This document shows positions 33,760 through 45,800 of a DNA stretch of 64,000 bases, piece after piece. Origin of the DNA: an uncultured Prevotellaceae bacterium (lineage in GTDB: Bacteria > Bacteroidota > Bacteroidia > Bacteroidales > Bacteroidaceae); contig CAMVAT010000011.1 in assembly GCA_947165505.1 (NCBI GenBank), forward strand, positions 1 through 64,000, given 5' to 3'. The translations under genes were made by a program, and so were the position numbers. The first letter of the stretch is position 1. Every line of letters begins with the position of its first letter. The notes beneath the pieces were generated by a model. The model was not told where the DNA came from, made no database searches, and was given only the letters and a program-made list of their open reading frames with translations.

Positions 33760-35799
33760 TTACCAGAGGCTGAGACGTTGCTCTTTCGGGATAAACATCT
33801 TGTCGCCCTCGGTGATGCCAAAGGCATCATACCACATATCAATATGAGGCAGTGCGCCATCTACACGCCAGCATCCCAGCGAGTGGGGGTCGCTCTTGGT
33901 GCGGTTGCGTATCTCGGCCTCGGTGATATTGCCGGCCCACACGCCCGCATAGGCCAGGAAGAAACGCTGCTCGGGTGTGAACCCGTCGATGACGGGCAGC
34001 GGCTGGTCTTTGGTGGCATTGCGGAAGGCATAGAAAGCCACTTGCAGGCCTCCGTGGTCGGCCAGGTTCTCGCCCAGGGTCAACTTGCCGTTGGCATTCA
34101 GGTCGGGCAGCACCTTGATAGCCGAGAAGAAATCTGCATACTTGCCTGTGCGCTCGGTGAAGTTCTTGCCGTCGCTCTCGGTCCACCAATCGGTCATGTT
34201 GCCGCTCTTGTCGTAGTGGCGTCCCTGGTCGTCGAAGCCGTGTGTCATCTCATGTCCGATGACCACGCCGATGGCACCGTAGTTGAACGCATCGTCGGCC
34301 GTCATGTCGAAGAAAGGCACCTGCAGGATACCCGCCGGGAAGCAGATCTCATTGGTGGTGGGGTTATAGTATGCGTTGACGGTCTGCGGCGTCATGAACC
34401 ATTCCGTATTGTCAACGGGTTTTCCGGCCTTGTGCTCCGTCTCGTATTTGTCCCAGAACTTACGGCACTCCTGCACATTGTCGTAATACGACTTGGCGGG
34501 GTCGATGGTGAGTCCGCTCATGTCTTTCCACTTGTCGGGATAGCCTATCTTCACATAGAAGGTGGCCAGTTTGTCGAGCGCATTTTTCTTGGTCTCCTCG
34601 CTCATCCAGTCTTGTGCCTGGATGCGCTCGCCCAGAGCCACTTGCAGGTTTTTCACCAATGTCTCCATGCGCTGTTTAGCTGCTGCGGGGAAGTAGCGCT
34701 CCACATACATCTTGCCCAGGGCCTCGCCCATCTGTCCCTCCACCTGGTTGGTGGCACGTTTCCAGCGGGGATAGTCCTCTTTTCGTCCCGACATGGTTTT
34801 GCCGAAGAACTCGAAGTTGGCGGCCTGCACCTCATCGCTCAGATAGCCGGTCGATGACATAATGACATCCCACTGCATATAGGCACGCAGTTCATCGGGT
34901 GTGAGGCTGGCCAGTATCTGGTCGGCACCGCGTGTGAAATCGGGCTGTCCTACCACCAGTTCCTGCATGGCAGCGAGTGGCACGTCGTTGGCCTGCATCA
35001 GCGCGGTGAGGCGCACATGGGGATAACGCGCTTCGAAGTCGCTGAGACTCATCTTATTATAGTTGGCCTCCACATCACGCAGTTCGGTGCGCGATTTCGA
35101 CACCTTGGCCAGACGCAGTTCCACGTCGAACACATATTTTGCTTTTTGGCGTGCCGCCTTCTCTTTAAATCCGTAGAGTTTGAACATTCTGACCAGATGT
35201 TCTTTATAGGCCTCACGTATTTTGGTGGTAGCCTCGTCGGTCTCCAGATAGTAATCCTTCATGCCGAGTGTCAGTCCGCCCTGCATCACGTTAAGGATAT
35301 TCATCGAGGCATTTTTCTCGTCGGCCCCGAATCCGATGCGGAAGGGCACACCATATCCGAAGGGATTATGTTTGAGCTGCAGCTGCTGAAGGGCATAAAC
35401 GGTCTTGGTCTTCTCTATCTCATTGAGTACGGGCAGCACGGGTTTGACGCCTTCGCGGTTGCGCCGTACGGAGTCCATGGCGAGTTTATAGTAATCGCTG
35501 AGTTTCTGCTCTACACTTCCTTTGGGATAGGTCTTTTCTTGCAGTTCTTTGAGGATGGCATTGATGCGCTGGTTGTTGTCCTCGGCCAGACGGTCGAAGG
35601 AGCCGTAGCGCGAGTAGGCTGCCGGCAGCGGGTTCTTGCTCATCCATCCGCCGCAAGCAAACTGATAGAAACTGTCGCCGGGGCGAGTGCTCCGGTCGAG
35701 GTCAGTCAGGTCGATGCCCGACTTCAGCGGTGCCTGTGCCATCGCTGTAGCTGAAGCAGCCACCATTGTCATCATAGTTAAGATTCTTTTGATACGCAT
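33760..35799 (-). CDS. pepO: M13 family zinc endopeptidase (PepO-like)
   Basis: 679 residues from the start MRIKRILTMMTMVAASATAMA, a signal peptide (13 earlier in-frame codons are repeat sequence). Zinc motif HEMTH at about 514 in GVVIGHEMTHGFDDQG, and ENLADHGG near 573 with the third ligand Glu. The C-terminal SDPHS and CWRVDG motifs are typical of neprilysin-type enzymes, and the length is normal. It should be an exported oligopeptidase that trims peptides in the periplasm or at the surface. It follows the ABC-F gene after about 90 AT-rich bases. Confidence 0.93.
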   Translation of the reverse strand: MRIKRILTMMTMVAASATAMAQAPLKSGIDLTDLDRSTRPGDSFYQFACGGWMSKNPLPAAYSRYGSFDRLAEDNNQRINAILKELQEKTYPKGSVEQKLSDYYKLAMDSVRRNREGVKPVLPVLNEIEKTKTVYALQQLQLKHNPFGYGVPFRIGFGADEKNASMNILNVMQGGLTLGMKDYYLETDEATTKIREAYKEHLVRMFKLYGFKEKAARQKAKYVFDVELRLAKVSKSRTELRDVEANYNKMSLSDFEARYPHVRLTALMQANDVPLAAMQELVVGQPDFTRGADQILASLTPDELRAYMQWDVIMSSTGYLSDEVQAANFEFFGKTMSGRKEDYPRWKRATNQVEGQMGEALGKMYVERYFPAAAKQRMETLVKNLQVALGERIQAQDWMSEETKKNALDKLATFYVKIGYPDKWKDMSGLTIDPAKSYYDNVQECRKFWDKYETEHKAGKPVDNTEWFMTPQTVNAYYNPTTNEICFPAGILQVPFFDMTADDAFNYGAIGVVIGHEMTHGFDDQGRHYDKSGNMTDWWTESDGKNFTERTGKYADFFSAIKVLPDLNANGKLTLGENLADHGGLQVAFYAFRNATKDQPLPVIDGFTPEQRFFLAYAGVWAGNITEAEIRNRTKSDPHSLGCWRVDGALPHIDMWYDAFGITEGDKMFIPKEQRLSLW

Positions 35800-35813
35800 A
35801 TTGTTATTATTTA

Positions 35814-35846
35814 AGTTGACAAGTTGACGAGTTGACAAGTTGATGC
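35814..35846. repeat. AAGTTGACAAGTTGACGAG repeat
   Basis: Four tandem copies of an 8-9 base AGTTGACA/G phrase just upstream of the M13 start. Confidence 0.7.
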
Positions 35847-35890
35847 TATCGACACTTTTAATTATTTAATATTTTAATTTTTTAATCACT

Positions 35891-37909
<2,019 letters not shown>

Positions 37910-37934
37910 GATCAGCTCTTTTCAGGGATATCAG

Positions 37935-38147
37935 CTATTTTGCGTGCAAAATTAGCGAAAAATCCCCGAATAGAGACACGAAAGACCAGAAAAAAGCATA
38001 AAAGAGGTGAGAGGAAGAGGTGAGAGACGAGATGGTCGGCTGTCCGCCGCTGCCTGGTTCCACCACATCCAGGGTCATCAAATCCATAAAAGAACCGCCA
38101 TCCACCTGATGGAGTTCACAAAAGGGTTTTATGTATTGTATTTTCAT
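37935..38147 (-). CDS. Small protein with N-terminal YIKP motif
   Basis: 70 residues. The N-terminus MKIQYIKPFCELHQVDGGSF resembles a class of short Bacteroidota peptides starting MKK-x-YI(K/T)P, often found near surface-protein genes; the following CotH ORF begins with a similar peptide. From about residue 37 on the frame runs through a GAGAGGTGAGAGG repeat, so the C-terminal half is probably not native. It is 3 bases after the CotH stop. Function unknown. Confidence 0.5.
   Translation of the reverse strand: MKIQYIKPFCELHQVDGGSFMDLMTLDVVEPGSGGQPTISSLTSSSHLFYAFFWSFVSLFGDFSLILHAK
37947..37954 (-). promoter_or_regulatory. -7 box of the ABC-F gene
   Basis: TAATTTTG on the minus strand, 37 bases before the ABC-F start. 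It lies inside the last codons of the small YIKP ORF. Confidence 0.5.
37998..38035. repeat. GAGGTGAGAGG-type repeat
   Basis: AAGAGGTGAGAGGAAGAGGT, same family as downstream of tolC and tex, here inside the 70-residue ORF. Confidence 0.7.
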
Positions 38148-38150
38148 CGT

Positions 38151-39773
38151 TCATTCTGCACTACTGGTGAGTATCATATCCACGAGTCGCATCACATCGT
38201 TGATATCAGTCTCACGGTCGCCGTTCACGTCTGCCGCGCCTGCGACGAACACCTCAGGCGTCTGTCCGCAGAGATGCGACACGAGTGCCATCACATCGTT
38301 GATGTCGATCAGTCCGTCACCGTTCACATCGCCGTCGAGCACAGTGGCCTGCATGGCCGGAATCTTCCGGTCCAGATAGGCGAAGCGCTCGTCCAAAAAG
38401 GTATTGAGCTGCTCTACGGCACCGGCATAGTTGGCAAACTGATAGTAGCCGTCGCGTGTGATGCCGTAGAGGCCGTTGTCGCCCACGTCCCATCCAGCCC
38501 CGCCGTCATCCACGGCTTTGTAGTTCTGCCGCTGTGTCTGAGCGAGTGTGGCAGCCATGTCGGTCACGAACTGCGCCAGCCGGTCGTGCAGACCGGCATC
38601 GTTCAACTCCTGCCACCGTTGCTGCACGGCACTGACGAACCACGGTTGCCGGGCCCATCCTGTCACTGCATCGCGCCAGACCGATATCTTGGCTGTCTTC
38701 AGCACAGAGGCTTGGAAGGTATCGTCACTGATGTCGGCCATCAGTCCGCCGGCGGTCATGTCCTGCCCGGCGTAGTTGTCGTAGGCTTGCACATCTAAAG
38801 GCAGCGGTGCGAGATGCACCTGTGAGGTGAGCGTCGAGGTATAGCCATAGACAAGGCTGAAGGCCTCATGGCTGCCCATGATCTCACTGGCCAGATACCA
38901 GTTGACGAGAGAGGCCTGATTGAGTTGGTCGGCGGCGGGCGGCTCAGCCATGGTCTGTCCCTCATCTACTTGGTCACCAATGAGATAGGTGCCCAGCAGA
39001 CAGTCGTTGACCACGAGGTCACAGAATCGGTAGTGCGACGCGCTGTAGAGTCCCGTCGCCTCGCTCAGGCAGCACGTCAGCGCATAGCGCATCATGCTCT
39101 TGTCGCCTGCCATGGCATGCAATACCCATTGTGCTGCGGGCGTGGCATTGCCCATGCACACCATGTTCTGCGGTTGGTTGAGGGTGAGCAGGAACGACCG
39201 TTTACCGTCTTGCCCCCACTCGGCCTCATTGTATCCGCGCAACTTGGCTCCGCGCTGCGAGAATTCCGACAGATTGCCGTTGCCGTCCACGACAACGATG
39301 GTGCCCACCCGGTCGGTCTGCGTGTCGGTGATGTCGATGGCCCCCGAGGTGTTGAAATACACAGTAGGCACGTCGGTCAACTGCTGCCGGGCCAGTATGC
39401 GCTTCTGCAACCGTGTATAGGGAGTGTCGTCGTCGCCGTCGTCGATGACGATATCCATGCCTGCCGCCCCACCCTGCTGCACATTGACATCAGCGGCACT
39501 GCTCGTCGTGACTGTCTGAGCAAAGCCCTCGACAGCCATGACCATCATGGTTATGAGCAACAGTCGGCGCGTCTTCATCGTCGTGTTGGTGTCTGCGTGA
39601 GTAAGAGCCGGTTCGTCCCAGACGCTGAATGAGTTGGCCTCGATCTCGTCGCTGTCGGTGATGACGGTTTCGGGGTTTTCTACCACCTCGATACTGGTAT
39701 CGCCCATGAGCATCTCGCCAGCCAACAGGCTGACCTTCACGTCGGGTGTGATATATGCTTTTTTCATTTTCAC
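38151..39773 (-). CDS. CotH-like surface protein with dockerin repeats
   Basis: The open frame has 540 residues. Residues 1-54 look like a separate short peptide (MKMKKAYITPDVKVSLLAGE, ending NSFSVWDE). A second Met at residue 66 (nt 39578) starts a good signal peptide, MKTRRLLLITMMVMAVEGFA, so the mature secreted protein probably begins translation there (475 residues). The middle resembles CotH kinases (SLVNWYLASEIMG), but the usual GPLWD motif reads APLPLDVQAYDN, so activity is doubtful. The C-terminus (about 479-540) has two dockerin type I calcium loops (DVNGDGLIDINDVMALVSHL and DVNGDRETDINDV). No cohesin gene is in the window. Confidence 0.72.
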   Translation of the reverse strand: MKMKKAYITPDVKVSLLAGEMLMGDTSIEVVENPETVITDSDEIEANSFSVWDEPALTHADTNTTMKTRRLLLITMMVMAVEGFAQTVTTSSAADVNVQQGGAAGMDIVIDDGDDDTPYTRLQKRILARQQLTDVPTVYFNTSGAIDITDTQTDRVGTIVVVDGNGNLSEFSQRGAKLRGYNEAEWGQDGKRSFLLTLNQPQNMVCMGNATPAAQWVLHAMAGDKSMMRYALTCCLSEATGLYSASHYRFCDLVVNDCLLGTYLIGDQVDEGQTMAEPPAADQLNQASLVNWYLASEIMGSHEAFSLVYGYTSTLTSQVHLAPLPLDVQAYDNYAGQDMTAGGLMADISDDTFQASVLKTAKISVWRDAVTGWARQPWFVSAVQQRWQELNDAGLHDRLAQFVTDMAATLAQTQRQNYKAVDDGGAGWDVGDNGLYGITRDGYYQFANYAGAVEQLNTFLDERFAYLDRKIPAMQATVLDGDVNGDGLIDINDVMALVSHLCGQTPEVFVAGAADVNGDRETDINDVMRLVDMILTSSAE

Positions 39774-39785
39774 TTCATCAATGAT

Positions 39786-40147
39786 TTATTTCACCACTAC
39801 TTTGTTACCATTATGGATATAGACACCGCGCTTCACGGGGCGCTGCACCTTCACGCCGTCGATGGTGTGGTAAGCATCATCGGCGCTGTCAAGGGCGCCG
39901 TTCTCCACCACTTGGATGCCATCCACGGGGCACGGTCACGCCCTGCCCGACTTTATAGCATGCCACCGTATTGTTTCTCATTGTTGAGCACCAGGTTGAT
40001 GGTCTGCGTCATCACCTGTTCCTCAGTCTGCACGACCCCTGCGTCGAGGGTAAAGTTGCTGATGGTGACATTGTCACTGTTCTGCGCATAGCCGGTGAAG
40101 GCCATGGCTGCGAACAATACCGATAAAAGTTTTTTCTTTTAATTCAT
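39786..40147 (-). pseudogene. Decayed secreted protein gene
   Basis: The minus strand begins ATG-AAT-TAA (stop at codon 3), then continues in frame as a signal-peptide-like KKKLLSVLFAAMAFTGYAQ and NVTISNFTLDAGVVQ, the kind of start seen in surface proteins. After QYGGML another stop follows. Past a GC-rich palindromic stretch (about 39930-39952) a different frame encodes a normal C-terminal tail ending RGVYIHNGNKVVVK. So the gene has lost its middle, has a nonsense codon and a frame change. The GVYI-type tail matches the end of the 3385-residue protein. Confidence 0.7.
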
Positions 40148-40184
40148 ATTGCTTATATAATTATTTTGTCGTTTTCCTCAAATC

Positions 40185-42734
40185 TCAATTATTTACGATG
40201 ATATCCACCAGGCGCATCACATCGTTGATGTCGATGTCGCCGTCTTCGTTGGCATCGGCGGCAGTGGTGTCGAAGACCTCTGGTGTCAGGCCGCAGATAT
40301 GCGACACAAGTGCCATCACGTCGTTGATGTCGATGAGTCCGTCACGGTTGACGTCGCCCAAGAGCACGCTCGGCGTTTCGCCCTCGGTGGCATAGAGTGT
40401 GATGTTCCACACCACCTGGTTGTCGCCTTTGGGTGTGAAGGTGAGCGTCTGTGTGGCGGGTGTAGCCAGTGTCACGGCATGTGTGGCTGTCGTACCGCTG
40501 TTGGATGCGGGGAAAACATAGTCGGTGGCAGCGTATTCCACGCCGTTGAGTTCGGCGAGATAGGCCGTGCCATCGGTCTTATTGCAATATCCAGTGGCCT
40601 CGAAGCGCAGCACCTGCAGTCCTGTCGGTATGTTGATGGTAAACGTCTCGTTTCGTGAGAATTTGATGCCGGTCATGCCACAAGCCGTCCCTGTGGAGTA
40701 ATCCTTCCCGGTGGTGATGCTGAAGCCGTCGTTGAACGACCATCCAGTGGTGTGCGTCGCGGGCGAGAGCGTATAGGTATTGACCACCGGCTCCTCCTCT
40801 TTTACGGGATAGAGCGTAATGACCCACACCACCTGTTTGCTGCCTGGTGTGAACGTCATCTGCCCGTTGATCGGTGTGTCGAAATCGAACGTATAGGTAG
40901 GGCATTGCGCAGCTGTGCGGTTGGGAAAGACATAGTCGGTGGCAGCGTATTGCGTGCCGTTGAGTTCCTTCAGGTATGCCGTGCTGCTGTCGTCGTTGCT
41001 ATATCCGGTCAGTTCCACCTTGTCGAAGTCTATACCATCGGGCAGCACCAGTGTGTATTGCGTTCCGGCACTGTATTTGATACCCGATATGCCGCAGTTG
41101 CTGGCGGTGGAATAACTTTTGTTGGTGGTGATGCTGAAACCGTCGTCGAAAGACCAGTCGCTGATGCAGGTGGATGGTGCGATGGTATAGCTGTCTTTCA
41201 GGTCTTCTCCCACGTTGACCACGCCACCCTGTGCAGAGCCTCCGGCATTCTGGTTGGTGGTGATGGTTTCGACCAGCGAGTTGAGGTAATGCTCCAGGTT
41301 GGTGTAGCCGTCGGGGGCGAGCGCAGCCCCGTCGGCGGCGTCGGCGGCGTTCAGTCCGTTGGCACTCTCCCATGCGTCGGGCATGCCGTCGCCATCGGTG
41401 TCTGCAGGAGCGGTGGTGCTGTTGAGCACAGGCCATGCGCTCCAGTCGCTCCCGGCATTGGCAGGTCGGTTGTCGTCTTGTGAGTTGACGCAACCCGCAC
41501 TGCACCCGGAGCCCGTGTAAGAGGCCGTGCCATTGCGTGTGTCGCTGACGATCTGGTCGTCGAAGGAGTCGCGATGGAGCGACGCTCCCGCGTAGGCGAT
41601 CACCCTTTCGTAGGCGGTGGCGGCGCTGTGTGTGGTGGTGGTGATGAAATCGACGGGAGCCGAACGCCTGATTTGCGTCTTCACCGCGTCGGTATAGAGG
41701 TTGTCATTGTCGCTGCTGAGGATTTGGTTGTACATACCATACGTCCAGTTGTCGCTGGTCACGTCGCTGTGCTTGCTGTTGACGTTGTCAACAACATAGT
41801 ACGTGCCCCACTGGTGTAGGGTCGGCTCATAGGCGGGATAATTAGCGATATACTCGTTGGTGCGTATGCCCACGCTGGCGATGCGTTTCTGCTTCGTGGT
41901 GGAGAGGCTGTTGGTGGCAGGCCCGGGTTTGTAATAGTTGCCTACGATGTTGACGTTCATCGCCTCGCCGCCATAGCAGCCGTTGCCGGCCCAGTTGTAG
42001 ATGACGTTGTTGCGCATGTCCATGCGCTCGTCTGACTGTGTGGTGTAGCGCGGGCCTAAGCGTGGTGTGCGGCTCTCGTGGTGGGCCATCAGGTTGTGGT
42101 GAAACGACACGCCGCTGCCGCCCCAGTTGCCGCCATATCCGTGGGCACCCTTGGAGTGTCCAGACTCGCGCAGGCTCTGTGCCACAATGCACCACTGCAC
42201 GGTGGCGTTCTCGCATCCGCATACCGAGAGGCACTCGTCGATGCTCCAGCTCACCGAGCAGTGGTCGATGACGAGGTTTTTACGGTCGAGCGCGCCAAAG
42301 CCGTCCCATCCGTCGGCCCCGTCCAGGGTCACATGTTTGTTGCCCAGACGGAAACGCATATACCGCACGATGACGTTGTTGGCATTGATGCTCATGGGGT
42401 AGTCGGCCACGCAGATGCCGTCGCCGGGTGCCGTCTGACCTGCGATGGTCACGGAACCGTTGTTGACAGGCAGTGCCGACTCGAGATGGATGGTGCCGGA
42501 AACGTCGAAGACGATGGTGCGAACCCCCGTCTGCTCTACGGCCCAGCGCAGCGAACCCGTGCCTGAGTCGTTGAGGTTGGTCACATGATACACAGTACCG
42601 CCTCGTCCGCCGGTGGTATAGCGTCCGAAACCCTCAGCTCCGGGGAAAGCGGGTGTCTTCTCCTGTGCTTGCGCCATCAATGTGCCCGTCAGGCAGAGCA
42701 GTAGCGCGGCCATGAATGCTGTGCGATGTATCAT
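40185..42734 (-). CDS. Secreted pectate lyase with duplicated module and dockerin
   Basis: 849 residues from MIHRTAFMAALLL (signal peptide; 10 earlier codons cover the promoter box). The pectate lyase beta-helix is at about 30-460: FPGAEGFGRYTTGGRGGTVY, IDHCSVSWSIDECLSV, HHESRTPRLG (candidate catalytic Arg), NNVIYNWAGNGCYGGEAMNV. A calcium-type DTDGDGMPDAWE segment follows. Then come two similar modules (about 513-643 and 653-781), each with WSF(D/N)DGFSITT, AYLxELNG and AATDYVFP. Dockerin loops (about 790-849: DVNRDGLIDINDV, DANEDGDIDINDV) end the protein. It should cleave pectin-type polygalacturonate outside the cell or at its surface. Confidence 0.9.
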   Translation of the reverse strand: MIHRTAFMAALLLCLTGTLMAQAQEKTPAFPGAEGFGRYTTGGRGGTVYHVTNLNDSGTGSLRWAVEQTGVRTIVFDVSGTIHLESALPVNNGSVTIAGQTAPGDGICVADYPMSINANNVIVRYMRFRLGNKHVTLDGADGWDGFGALDRKNLVIDHCSVSWSIDECLSVCGCENATVQWCIVAQSLRESGHSKGAHGYGGNWGGSGVSFHHNLMAHHESRTPRLGPRYTTQSDERMDMRNNVIYNWAGNGCYGGEAMNVNIVGNYYKPGPATNSLSTTKQKRIASVGIRTNEYIANYPAYEPTLHQWGTYYVVDNVNSKHSDVTSDNWTYGMYNQILSSDNDNLYTDAVKTQIRRSAPVDFITTTTHSAATAYERVIAYAGASLHRDSFDDQIVSDTRNGTASYTGSGCSAGCVNSQDDNRPANAGSDWSAWPVLNSTTAPADTDGDGMPDAWESANGLNAADAADGAALAPDGYTNLEHYLNSLVETITTNQNAGGSAQGGVVNVGEDLKDSYTIAPSTCISDWSFDDGFSITTNKSYSTASNCGISGIKYSAGTQYTLVLPDGIDFDKVELTGYSNDDSSTAYLKELNGTQYAATDYVFPNRTAAQCPTYTFDFDTPINGQMTFTPGSKQVVWVITLYPVKEEEPVVNTYTLSPATHTTGWSFNDGFSITTGKDYSTGTACGMTGIKFSRNETFTINIPTGLQVLRFEATGYCNKTDGTAYLAELNGVEYAATDYVFPASNSGTTATHAVTLATPATQTLTFTPKGDNQVVWNITLYATEGETPSVLLGDVNRDGLIDINDVMALVSHICGLTPEVFDTTAADANEDGDIDINDVMRLVDIIVNN

Positions 42735-42761
42735 ATCTTCAGTCTTTTGTATTTTCGGGTA

Positions 42762-42769
42762 CAAAAGTA
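42762..42769 (-). promoter_or_regulatory. -7 box of the pectate lyase gene
   Basis: TACTTTTG on the minus strand, 27 bases before the start at 42734. Confidence 0.55.
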
Positions 42770-42812
42770 GTGTTTTTTTTACAAACGCACAACATTATCT
42801 CCAATAAAAATT

Positions 42813-42858
42813 CCGCCTGACAGCCAAGGCGGTATGACACTCTGGGCTGTCAGGGCGG
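42813..42858 (-). terminator. Terminator of the large CotH gene
   Basis: Arms 42813-42825 and 42845-42858 pair over 13 bases with one bulge, starting 6 bases after the CotH stop. The minus strand continues with AATTTTTATT. An alternative inner stem (CCGCC/GGCGG, 42813-42832) is possible. Confidence 0.75.
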
Positions 42859-42864
42859 ATGATG

Positions 42865-45800
42865 TTATTGCTCGGTGCCGACAATGATCATATCGACCAG
42901 CATCATCACGTCGTTGATGTCGATGTCATTGTCGCTGTTGACATAGGCGGCATCGATGTTGAACACCTCGGGTGTCTCGCCGCAGATATACGACACGAGT
43001 GCCATCACGTCGTTGATGTCGATGTGTCCGTCGTTATTGACGTCGCCCTTGAGTGCGGCGCTGGCGGAAGCCAGTTCGGCAAACTTCACGTCGAGGTATC
43101 CAAACCGTGCCTCGAGATAGTTGCTGATCTGCGTAGCCGCCTCGTCGAGTGTGGCGGCTGCCGTGGCGGCACCGTCGCTTGCCACGAAGGTGTCGTAGTT
43201 GAGGGTGAAGGTCTGTGCCGCCTCGTCTTTCAGGGCTGCCACTTTCGCGGTGAGGGCACTTTCGAGCGTGCCTTTCACCTCATTCCAACGGGCCAGCACA
43301 GCGCTCTTGAACCACTCCTGCTGCCACAGTTCGGCCAGCTTGCCGGCCCAGGCGCCACGGGTGATTTGGTAGGCCATGCCATCGTACGAGCCCTCGGTGT
43401 CTTTGTCGGCCATGAGTGCCATCATGTCGATGCCGGACGTGTTGTCGTACGACGAATCATTGTCCCACAGCGGTCCGAAGGAGAGCGTGGCAGCAGCGTC
43501 TGCCTTGTAGGCGTAGAAATCGCTGATGGGTTTGTATCCGCCAAGTATCTCGGCTGCGATGTACCAGTTGACCAGCGATGTCTGGTCGTAGTACTGACTG
43601 CTGTTGTCGGCCCACAGTTGGTCGAAATAGGTCTGCACGGTGGTTTGCAGTGAGGCTTTCTGCTCGTCGGTATAGTCGTCTGAGTCGGGGTTCTTGATGG
43701 TGATATAGGGTTTGGTGTCGCTGCCCTCGACATAGAGGTCGGCGGGATCGACATCGTCGGCATCCGTCATCTGCAGCAGCCAGTCGGTCTTCTCATCGGC
43801 GGCGAACACGCGCGCGGCGTCGGCCTCGATGAAGTCGGTGGCCACATAAGCGCCGATATACTCGCCGTTGAGCACCACGTCAACGAAGCAATAGGTGGGC
43901 GTGAAGGGCATGTCCAGTCCGTCGCCGAGAGCCTTGGTCAGAGCGTTGCGCAGCAGCGACTCGTCGCCGGCATTGCCCAGCAATACCCAGTTGCGCTTCA
44001 CATATCCGGCTCCGGTGAGGTCGTACTTATGCTCCAGACCGTCGGACGACTTCTTTTTCTTGGCGAACTTCAGTCGGTACGATTTCTTGTCCTTGTCCCA
44101 CGAGCCCTTGCCGCGTATCTCCATGTCGTTGAGGTCGGTGAACTCGGCGAGGCGTCCGTTGGCATCGACCACCTGGATGGCCGCCTTCACGTAGTCGCCC
44201 GACGAGGGTTGTATCTCGGCCCCGTCTTGCGTGTCGATATAGATGGTGGGCACGTCGGTGAGCTGGGTGCGCACATCGGGTTCGTCGATGTCGCCAGAGG
44301 TGACGAACCTGATGGCCGGAGTCTCGCCTGTTGGTACAACGATGTAGGCACGTGCTCCATACAAATCAGAATTAGAGAATTTGACCAACGACTGGCCATC
44401 AACATACACATCACCCGTAAACTGATAACTATCGCTTACATTCACGTTTTTCTTATAAATCTGTGCACAGAACCGATGCTGTCCATCATCCCATGACACG
44501 GCATCACCGTTATACAATCCATATTGCAAGTTGGCCTTATACACGATATCGTCAATGGTGCCGAAAGAGGTGACATCATTTGCAGGCTTGAGCAAATAGG
44601 GGACACCACATTCAACAGTCTCGTCGGTCAACACAGTGAAGAGCATGGTGGTGCCATCAGTATCCATGCCAGTGTGGGCCGCTAATTGGTAGGTGCAGCC
44701 AAGTGCGGTTTCTATCTGCTCCGTCGTTGCATCAAACGGAAAACAAACGGCATTCCACTGTCCGCCAGTAAGTGTGCGGTTGACGACGGTCAGATTATAA
44801 CTATTTCCAGCAGTTGGTATTTGCCCCTCTTCCCATCCTGTCAATTCTGGGTTGTAAGAAGCCGCTGTAGGTTGTGGCAAAGCATCGATGAAACCATCAA
44901 TCTGGTTTTGGATAAACGAGATTCTCGTTCTGACGTATTCTTTCAGTTTATCAACGTGTTCATCATAATCGGACATTTTGAAGAGACCGTTTTCGATATT
45001 GGTAATCGACCATTTGGTATAGTTCAATTCGCGAGACTGAGCAATCAGTGCCACAAGGCGGTCGATATCGGCTATCAATTTATCTTCCAGTCCATCGTCT
45101 ATCAGTGCATCGAGTTTCGTCTTCACGGCATTGAGGAACGACTTGTCTTTGAAGAGATAATTCTTAAAGCACCACTCGAAATTCGTCTTCCCATAGTCAG
45201 CTGTCAGTTTTTCAGGGTCTTTAGCCTGTTCATAGTTTCCGAAGGCGAGGTCCTTATCCCATAGCGGTCCCCAGTGGAAGTGGTTGTCGCCGTCGAGTTT
45301 ATACCCCTTGAATACAAAATAGCTGTCGAGGTCGCCCGTGATCTCTGTGGCAATGTAGAATTTGACGAACGACTCCAGATCATTGTATTTCATCCAATTG
45401 CCATTACTGAAAGATGAATACCAGTCCTTTCTCCATGCCCGCACGTCGGCTTTGAGTTGCGTAATCTGCTCTTCGGTCAAATCGTCGGCATCGGGGTTTT
45501 TGATACTTACATAGTGCTCATCGTTCCCGCTCTCGGGCCCCACGTAGGGTTCCTCTGCCATACTTCCCCAGCATTCGAACTCCATGTACCAGTCAGTGTC
45601 TTCGTTGATGTCGATGCGGTTGCTTCCTGTTTCACAGTGGTCAGAGACCATGTAAGTGCCACGATACATCCCGCTGATGACCAGGTCAACGTACTTATAC
45701 CCCGGTGTAAAATCCATGCCAACGTATTGCCCGACATGATAGGTCAGTGCGTTGCGCACCATCGTGCCATCGTAGTTGTTGGCAATAAGCGTCCAATTGC

